DNA from: Azoarcus sp. CIB
GTDB lineage: Bacteria; Pseudomonadota; Gammaproteobacteria; Burkholderiales; Rhodocyclaceae
Direction: 5' to 3'
Length of the DNA stretch: 64,000 nt
Assembly (NCBI RefSeq): GCF_001190925.1
Contig: NZ_CP011072.1
Coordinates: 310,001-374,000 of the forward strand
The notes below the pieces were generated by a model. It worked only from the letters and a program-made list of their open reading frames with translations, was not told where the DNA came from and made no database searches. Each line of letters opens with the position of its first letter. The first letter of the stretch is position 1. The translations under genes were made by a program, and so were the position numbers. Below, piece after piece: positions 59,283-64,000 of the stretch.

Positions 59283-60128
59283 TCACTCTTCGCGCACGAG
59301 GCGCAGTCCGAGAAGGTTGAGAGTGTCGTGCTTGGGATACCGTCCACGCATCGTGCAGCGGGTCTGAACAAATTCCGTGCGCACGCTCCCGCCGCGGATG
59401 ACGGCCTTGTCGAGGCCTGCGCCGGTGCGGGGGTTGTACAGGCTGTGCCGCGCGTAAGCGTCCGTGACGTAATCGTCCGAAGTCCATTCCCAGACGTTGC
59501 CCAGGAGGTCAAAGAAGCCCGCTGCGCTGGCTGGGCGGCTGCCTACCGGTTCGGGCGGTACCGGAGCCTCGACCGCGGCCACGGCGATGCGTGCGAGTTC
59601 ATCCCCATTCGTAGGAACGTTCTTGTCGAGCGACGCAGGCGTTGCGCCGCGGCAGGCAAATTCCCATTCGGCCTCGGTCGGCAGGCGGAAGCGGAAGCGC
59701 TTCTTGTGCTGCGAGGTGAGGCGTTCCGCATAGGCATTGGCTTGCTCCCACGTGACCCGCGTGACCGGGAGATTGTCGGGCAATGTCTCGTCGCCGTCGG
59801 GCAGAGAGCCCATCACCCGCTTCCACTGCTTGCGCGTCACTTCGTGCCGGCCCAGCCAGTATGCGTCGAGGCACACCTCATGCGCAGGTGCTTCATCGGC
59901 CGACAGGGACTGCGTGTAGTTGAGGCGACCCCATCCACCGTCCGCATCCGGAGCTACTCTGGTGTCATTGCCCATGCGATAGCAGGATTTTTCAACCCGG
60001 ATGAATTCCAGTCCGGTCTGCGGTTCCTGCCATATCCGTGGTTTGATTTCGCTGCTGGCGTGTGCGGATGCCGCGATCAGGCTGCAGGCCAGGAGCATGG
60101 TCGCAGATGTCGATTTTGTCGGTTTCAT
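59283..60128 (-). CDS. FGE-sulfatase (formylglycine-enzyme fold) protein B, secreted
   Basis: 281 residues from the ATG at 60128, overlapping the resB stop by 4 bases. After a signal peptide: E-F-I-R-V-E-K-S-C-Y-R-M-G, Y-W-L-G-R-H-E-V-T-R-K-Q-W, R-F-R-L-P-T-E-A-E-W-E-F-A-C-R-G, G-F-F-D-L-L-G-N-V-W-E-W-T-S-D and V-I-R-G-G-S. This is the classic fold. The catalytic C-x4-C of copper-dependent FGE is missing: only one Cys occurs near G-G-S, in T-R-C-T-M-R. A tandem paralogue of protein A. Proteins of this fold can act as binding or accessory domains; here they may help cytochrome assembly. Confidence 0.88.
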   Translation of the reverse strand: MKPTKSTSATMLLACSLIAASAHASSEIKPRIWQEPQTGLEFIRVEKSCYRMGNDTRVAPDADGGWGRLNYTQSLSADEAPAHEVCLDAYWLGRHEVTRKQWKRVMGSLPDGDETLPDNLPVTRVTWEQANAYAERLTSQHKKRFRFRLPTEAEWEFACRGATPASLDKNVPTNGDELARIAVAAVEAPVPPEPVGSRPASAAGFFDLLGNVWEWTSDDYVTDAYARHSLYNPRTGAGLDKAVIRGGSVRTEFVQTRCTMRGRYPKHDTLNLLGLRLVREE

Positions 60129-61159
60129 GGGATGGAAGAGGCGGCTGGAATGGGGCGGACGAGAATGCGTGAATAGAACCATACGAGCGACAGGATACCG
60201 AGCAAGACGGCACCGATGAGCCAGGGGCGGGTGGGGTCGGCGATGATGCGGTATCCCATCCACGAATCGAGTCGCACATACGTGAGAACGCCGCCCGCGA
60301 GCGTGAGCTGGTCGCCCGGTGCGAGAACGCTACGGCTGTCGCCGATGCGGAGAACGAGCTGTTGTGCGTCGCTGCCCGCTCCCAAATTGGTCCGTACGCT
60401 CGGCCCTTCGGTCCGTGCCGGGGCTTCGGCGTCCACCATCAGCCACGCAGTGCGGCCGTCGGGCAGCGTCCATTCGTTTGCGCCGGCGAAAGCGCCGTTG
60501 TTGCTGTCGCGCAGCTGGACGGTGCCCCAGTCCTCCGAGCCGTCGGCGGCCTGCCAGCGAAATACCGGCGAGAAGCCGCGATACCTGCTGGTGTAGATCC
60601 TGTAGCCGTCGATGATGAGCGGGATATCGTCGCCGATTTCCGCAACGTGGGTGCGTCCGTCCGCCGCTTGCCAGCGGACCCGGTTGTAGGTTGTTTGGTA
60701 GCGACCCCGCTCGGGATAGTTTTCCGTGAAGCCGAGGTTGGTGAATCGCAGTTCGGCAATCGTTCGATCGTGCAGGGGGCCGTGCTCCTCACCAAGCAGA
60801 TTGCCGTCGAAAGCGGTACCGGCGGTGACGGTTGCCTGGCCCTCGAAGTAGGTCAGGCGTGCAGCCACCAGCGCCAAAATCAGGGCCAGCAGCGCGAGAT
60901 GGAACACGAGCAGCGGCAGGTCGGCGCGGAATCGCCGGTTGGTGACGATTGCCGCGATCAGGTTCAGGGTCAGCAGCGAGAGCGGTGCCAGCATCGCCAG
61001 CGTCGCGCTGCGCTCCGGGGCCTTGGCCCACAGCGCGGCGCCGGCCATCACGACGAAAAAGGCAGCGGAGAGTCTGGGCGACGCGAGCGCAGTCAGCCAA
61101 CGGGGCATGCCGCCGGCACTCCCGAAGCGGCCGAGCCGCTCACTGGCAACCCGAAACAT
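60125..61159 (-). CDS. resB: ResB/Ccs1 cytochrome c assembly protein (copy 2)
   Basis: 344 residues from the ATG at 61159, overlapping the cytochrome gene end by 20 bases. Three N-terminal helices including P-L-L-V-F-H-L-A-L-L-A-L-I-L-A-L with the conserved His, a periplasmic beta-rich domain (about 110-305) and a C-terminal helix. S-W-M-G-Y-R and R-L-T-Y are shared with copy 1 at 14323. Acts with CcsA copy 2. Direct linkage to the 11-heme cytochrome gene suggests dedicated maturation. Confidence 0.92.
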   Translation of the reverse strand: MFRVASERLGRFGSAGGMPRWLTALASPRLSAAFFVVMAGAALWAKAPERSATLAMLAPLSLLTLNLIAAIVTNRRFRADLPLLVFHLALLALILALVAARLTYFEGQATVTAGTAFDGNLLGEEHGPLHDRTIAELRFTNLGFTENYPERGRYQTTYNRVRWQAADGRTHVAEIGDDIPLIIDGYRIYTSRYRGFSPVFRWQAADGSEDWGTVQLRDSNNGAFAGANEWTLPDGRTAWLMVDAEAPARTEGPSVRTNLGAGSDAQQLVLRIGDSRSVLAPGDQLTLAGGVLTYVRLDSWMGYRIIADPTRPWLIGAVLLGILSLVWFYSRILVRPIPAASSIP

Positions 61160-63746
61160 CGGACATCCAGTCCTTGCCACCGTAGTTCGGTGCGCCGCAA
61201 CTGGTCTCCGTCCATTGTCCGCTCGCCTGCCAGGTGCGGATGCGCAGCGCCGCCGAGTTGTAATATGGGGCGATGTTTTCGGTGCTGGTGCTCGTACCGT
61301 CGGTGGTATTGTTGCCGACCGGCGTGCAGCCGGTTGCCTTCCCACCTTCGGGCCCGACGCACTCCAGATTCACGAGGAAGGCCTTGTTCTTCCATCCGTG
61401 CGGCACGGCGATATGGCAGCGCATGCACGGCCGGGAGCTCTTGGTCGTGAAGGAGTGCGAGGCTTCCGACGCGCTGCCGTCGAAGCCGCTGTTGGCGTTC
61501 GGGTTATGGCAGCGGCCGCAGATGCCGCCGCTGGTGTTGGTGTCGCGCGTCGCGCTCGGGGTCACCGTCAGGTCCCAGACGCCCTTGAGGATGAAGTTCT
61601 GCGGCGAACCGTGCGGCCCCTGGACCTTCGCCAGATTGGGGGCATTCGTCGCGTCGCTCGCAGTGCTGCCCTGTGTCCACGAGCCGGAATGCCCGTGGCA
61701 GTCGGAGCAGTACATCGTCTGCGTTCCGACCTTGGTGCCGTTGAACGGCGGACGGAAGTTGTCCATCGAGGTGCCGCTCCGCGTGCGTTCGGCGACATCG
61801 CGTCCGGTTGGCCAGATTACCGGATGCCAGGAACGATGGTTGTTTCCGGTTGCGCCGCCGCCGATGGGCGAGGTGCCGTTGGGATCGCAATCGCCTCCGC
61901 TACAGGCGGTGCCCGAATTGCCCTGCTCGCCCTGATCACCGCCAGATGTCGGGGGATCGGTGGCCTTGACGGCGAACTCCGCGGCGACGTTCGTGTATGT
62001 GGACATCCCGTTCGTACCGCTGGCGGTCCCCCCCGTATAGCTGCCGAGTGCGGGGAAGGAGGTGCCGGCGCCGTAGTCGGAATGGCACTTCAGGCACAGC
62101 TGGTATTCACGCGTAAGGAACGGGTTGCTGCGCGCGGTATCCTCGTTGGCGCCGGGGTCGCCGCGCTTGACCGCATACGTCGTCGGCTGATTCGGCCAAT
62201 CGGTGCTGGTGGTGAGGGCCGGATAGGTCGGTTCCACACCCCAGGTGCCGCGCAGGGGACCTGACGCGACGTTGCCGTTCACTCCGCCGAGTTCATGCGT
62301 TCGACGCGTCGAAAGACCTTTGCCATTGAAGAGTGAATTCTTGAGCACGCGGTGCGGGTTATGGCAGTCCGTGCATTCAACGTGGCGGTTGGCATGGTTG
62401 CCCGCGCCGAGCAGCGAGCGCCGTTCGATGAAGTCCGCGCCGCACTTGTTGGTGGGGCCGCTGCAGTCGACGAAGACGTCGTCGGTGAAATTCCCGCCAA
62501 TATCGTGTCTTTCGGCGCTGGCCGGCTGGTCGGTGTTCGAGATCGGCATGCGCTTGTTGCCCGAGGTCGTGAACTCGGTGCGGATGTCCGGTACGCCGGT
62601 GCTCGCGGTCATCGCAGCTACGTTGAGAATGCTTGCCGTTGTCGTGGTGTGACACTGATAGCAGGTTTCCTCGATTGCCGGATTGCCTCCGGACTTGGGA
62701 ACGGAGGCGTTGTCGGTGCCCTCACGCAACAGGCGGCGCGAGCCCTGGACGGTGTGGGTGTCGTGGCAGTTCAGGCAGCCGGCTTCCCATACCTTGATGC
62801 TCGCCGGGAACTCGCGCTGCGTTGCAGCCGTGCCCTGATACGCCGGAGTGGCGACGTTGGAGTTGGCGTGGGCCGAGTTCGACCATGCGAGATAGGCGGC
62901 GCCCGTCCGATCCTTATTCTTGTCGTGGCAACCGAGGCAGATCTGGTCTGTGCTCGGATTGAAGCTTGTCCCGGGGCTGCTGGCCGTCTGGAAGCGGTTC
63001 AGGCGCAGGAATTTGCTTGCGTCGAGATGGGGGTCGTGACAGCTCGTGCACTGCACCTTGCCCTCGTGGTCGAGCGGCAGCATTGGTTTGGTGCCACGGC
63101 TGCGAATCCCGACCACGGTCTTCGTCTCACCCGCAACCACGACCGAATAGGGCGGCGAGCGGAATTCGCCGTCACGTTTTGACAGGGTGTCGGTGTCGGG
63201 GGCTGCGCTCTGGAAGGTGAAGGAGATCGGGTGGTCGTTGGTGAGATCGATCCCGAGGTTGCGCGTGTAGCCGGTCGTATTGCCGGCCGTCGGCATCTTG
63301 CCGTCGGGCGTGCCGACCATGGAGAGGGTCCTGCCGGTGCCGCTCCCGGGCGAGTTCGCGACCGCACCGAGCGCGAGTGTGCCGTCATGACAGGACAGGC
63401 ACAGTTTGGAGGCGCCGCCGGGCTGGCCGATCGGGCCATTGAGGATGTCTTCGGCGTCGAGCGAGTTCGAGGTGTAGGGCGTGTAGGTGGCCGAAGACAG
63501 CGTGCGGTTCCACAGTGGACCGGGAGCGGTGGCATTCGCTGCGTGCGGTGTGTGGCAGAAGACGCAGATCTGGTCGGTGCCGCTCGCGCCGGTCGCGGCC
63601 TTCACCGTTCCGGGGCCGGAGGTCGACAGATTGTGCTTGGTGTTCGAGACCTTCGCATTCGTGTTCTGGGCCAGTGCCAGCGTGGCCTGTCCGAACAGCG
63701 CCGCAGCGATGAGCAGCAGGGCATGGAATTTAGGGAAATTCTTCAT
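61140..63746 (-). CDS. 11-heme cytochrome with an N-terminal OmcE-like tetraheme module
   Basis: 868 residues from the ATG at 63746 (AAAAGG site, good signal peptide). Eleven CxxCH: CVFCH, CLSCH, CTSCH, CLGCH, CLNCH, CYQCH, CTDCH, CLKCH, CSDCH, CGRCH and CMRCH. Residues 1-275 repeat the tetraheme pattern: His38 (K-H-N-L), C61-H65 with T-P-H68, C116-H120 with D-G-T, D-H172-P, C233-H237 with D-P-H240, and C270-H274. The remaining seven hemes lie in a longer, Gly/Ser/Thr-rich part with extra non-heme cysteines. No transmembrane or barrel region is visible, so it is probably periplasmic or exported to the cell surface. It may be a filament cap, anchor or outer-surface reductase; this is inference. 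Confidence 0.92.
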   Translation of the reverse strand: MKNFPKFHALLLIAAALFGQATLALAQNTNAKVSNTKHNLSTSGPGTVKAATGASGTDQICVFCHTPHAANATAPGPLWNRTLSSATYTPYTSNSLDAEDILNGPIGQPGGASKLCLSCHDGTLALGAVANSPGSGTGRTLSMVGTPDGKMPTAGNTTGYTRNLGIDLTNDHPISFTFQSAAPDTDTLSKRDGEFRSPPYSVVVAGETKTVVGIRSRGTKPMLPLDHEGKVQCTSCHDPHLDASKFLRLNRFQTASSPGTSFNPSTDQICLGCHDKNKDRTGAAYLAWSNSAHANSNVATPAYQGTAATQREFPASIKVWEAGCLNCHDTHTVQGSRRLLREGTDNASVPKSGGNPAIEETCYQCHTTTTASILNVAAMTASTGVPDIRTEFTTSGNKRMPISNTDQPASAERHDIGGNFTDDVFVDCSGPTNKCGADFIERRSLLGAGNHANRHVECTDCHNPHRVLKNSLFNGKGLSTRRTHELGGVNGNVASGPLRGTWGVEPTYPALTTSTDWPNQPTTYAVKRGDPGANEDTARSNPFLTREYQLCLKCHSDYGAGTSFPALGSYTGGTASGTNGMSTYTNVAAEFAVKATDPPTSGGDQGEQGNSGTACSGGDCDPNGTSPIGGGATGNNHRSWHPVIWPTGRDVAERTRSGTSMDNFRPPFNGTKVGTQTMYCSDCHGHSGSWTQGSTASDATNAPNLAKVQGPHGSPQNFILKGVWDLTVTPSATRDTNTSGGICGRCHNPNANSGFDGSASEASHSFTTKSSRPCMRCHIAVPHGWKNKAFLVNLECVGPEGGKATGCTPVGNNTTDGTSTSTENIAPYYNSAALRIRTWQASGQWTETSCGAPNYGGKDWMSDVSGCQ

Positions 63747-63810
63747 AACCTTTTGATGGCCGCGGGTATTTGGGCGCGCTCTGGGATGCGAAACGGTTAA
63801 TGCTAAACGA

Positions 63811-64000
63811 TTATGGGATCGGTGCGAAGTTTCGCGGCTCGGCGCCGGCCTGGACCTTGAGGTCGCGGCGCGTGGCATTGACCTTGCGCAGCATCTGCTT
63901 GACCGCTTCGGGCATGCGCTGGCCGGCGGCCATTTCCTGCATCTGGCCCGAGAGGTAGGAGTGGTTGATGAGGATGTCGAACACCGCCAGCATGAACTCC
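63811..64000 (-). CDS. Hypothetical protein, C-terminal fragment (runs off window end)
   Basis: An open leftward frame from the window edge to a stop at 63811 encodes at least 62 residues, charged and helical (E-A-V-K-Q-M-L-R-K-V-N-A-T-R-R-D-L-K-V-Q-A), ending N-F-A-P-I-P. The true start lies beyond 64000. I recognise no family. It is 64 bases upstream of the 11-heme cytochrome gene and in the same direction, so it may begin that operon. Confidence 0.5.
   Translation of the reverse strand, partial: EFMLAVFDILINHSYLSGQMQEMAAGQRMPEAVKQMLRKVNATRRDLKVQAGAEPRNFAPIP

Noticed and set aside
58428-60176. Long plus-strand open frame (582 codons) across the formylglycine-fold genes
   Set aside because: Antisense to two well-supported genes, with no signal peptide or known motif.
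1-64000. Search for tRNA, rRNA, CRISPR arrays, insertion sequences and phage genes
   Set aside because: No cloverleaf, rRNA-like stretch, regular spaced repeats, transposase or integrase was recognised by eye; small RNAs cannot be excluded.

Overview
The window is high-GC bacterial chromosome that looks betaproteobacterial, plausibly Rhodocyclales-like. That placement rests on gene families and base composition only, not on a marker gene. I saw no rRNA, tRNA, transposase, integrase or CRISPR array. Genes are densely packed, with many 4-base start/stop overlaps and several long co-directional runs.

Region 1 (1-7.3 kb): a leftward sensor kinase / sigma-54-dependent regulator pair with a Sel1-repeat gene, divergent from a rightward set: Sel1 protein, periplasmic helical protein, double PilJ-motif protein and Tat-exported multicopper oxidase. 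Region 2 (7.3-27.8 kb) is a large c-type cytochrome island. It holds CcmC, CcmD and a TlpA thioredoxin; two pairs of triheme c7-like cytochromes; two NHL beta-propeller proteins beside ResB/CcsA; a heme-copper-oxidase-like protein that lacks the Cu(B) histidine pair; a TPR protein; a large outer-membrane beta-barrel; a PpiC-type prolyl isomerase; two tetraheme cytochromes of the OmcE (nanowire) pattern; an NHL lipoprotein; and mono-, di- and triheme class I cytochromes. A near-consensus sigma-54 promoter lies at the divergent centre (25.89 kb).

Region 3 (27.9-44.7 kb) is glycan synthesis: three tandem TPR-GT-C transferases, GT2 and GT4 enzymes, a MurJ-like flippase, an asparagine synthase, a methyltransferase and a sugar epimerase. 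Region 4 (44.8-51.1 kb) is a MoxR/Bat (VWA domain) operon. Region 5 (51.3-57.4 kb) has two DUF2029-type GT-C proteins, a frameshifted DPM1-like GT2 and a GT2-radical SAM/SPASM fusion. Region 6 (56.7-63.9 kb) is a second cytochrome block: an 11-heme cytochrome whose N-terminal third repeats the tetraheme OmcE-like pattern, then ResB, two formylglycine-enzyme-fold proteins, a TPR protein and CcsA.

Interpretation: the window encodes a candidate extracellular electron transfer apparatus built on OmcE-like cytochrome filaments, with its own outer-membrane barrel, chaperone, propellers and two System II cytochrome-assembly modules. Nearby glycosyltransferases could decorate the exposed filament. 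The heme counts and motifs are read directly from the sequence; filament formation, glycosylation and sigma-54 control are inferences.
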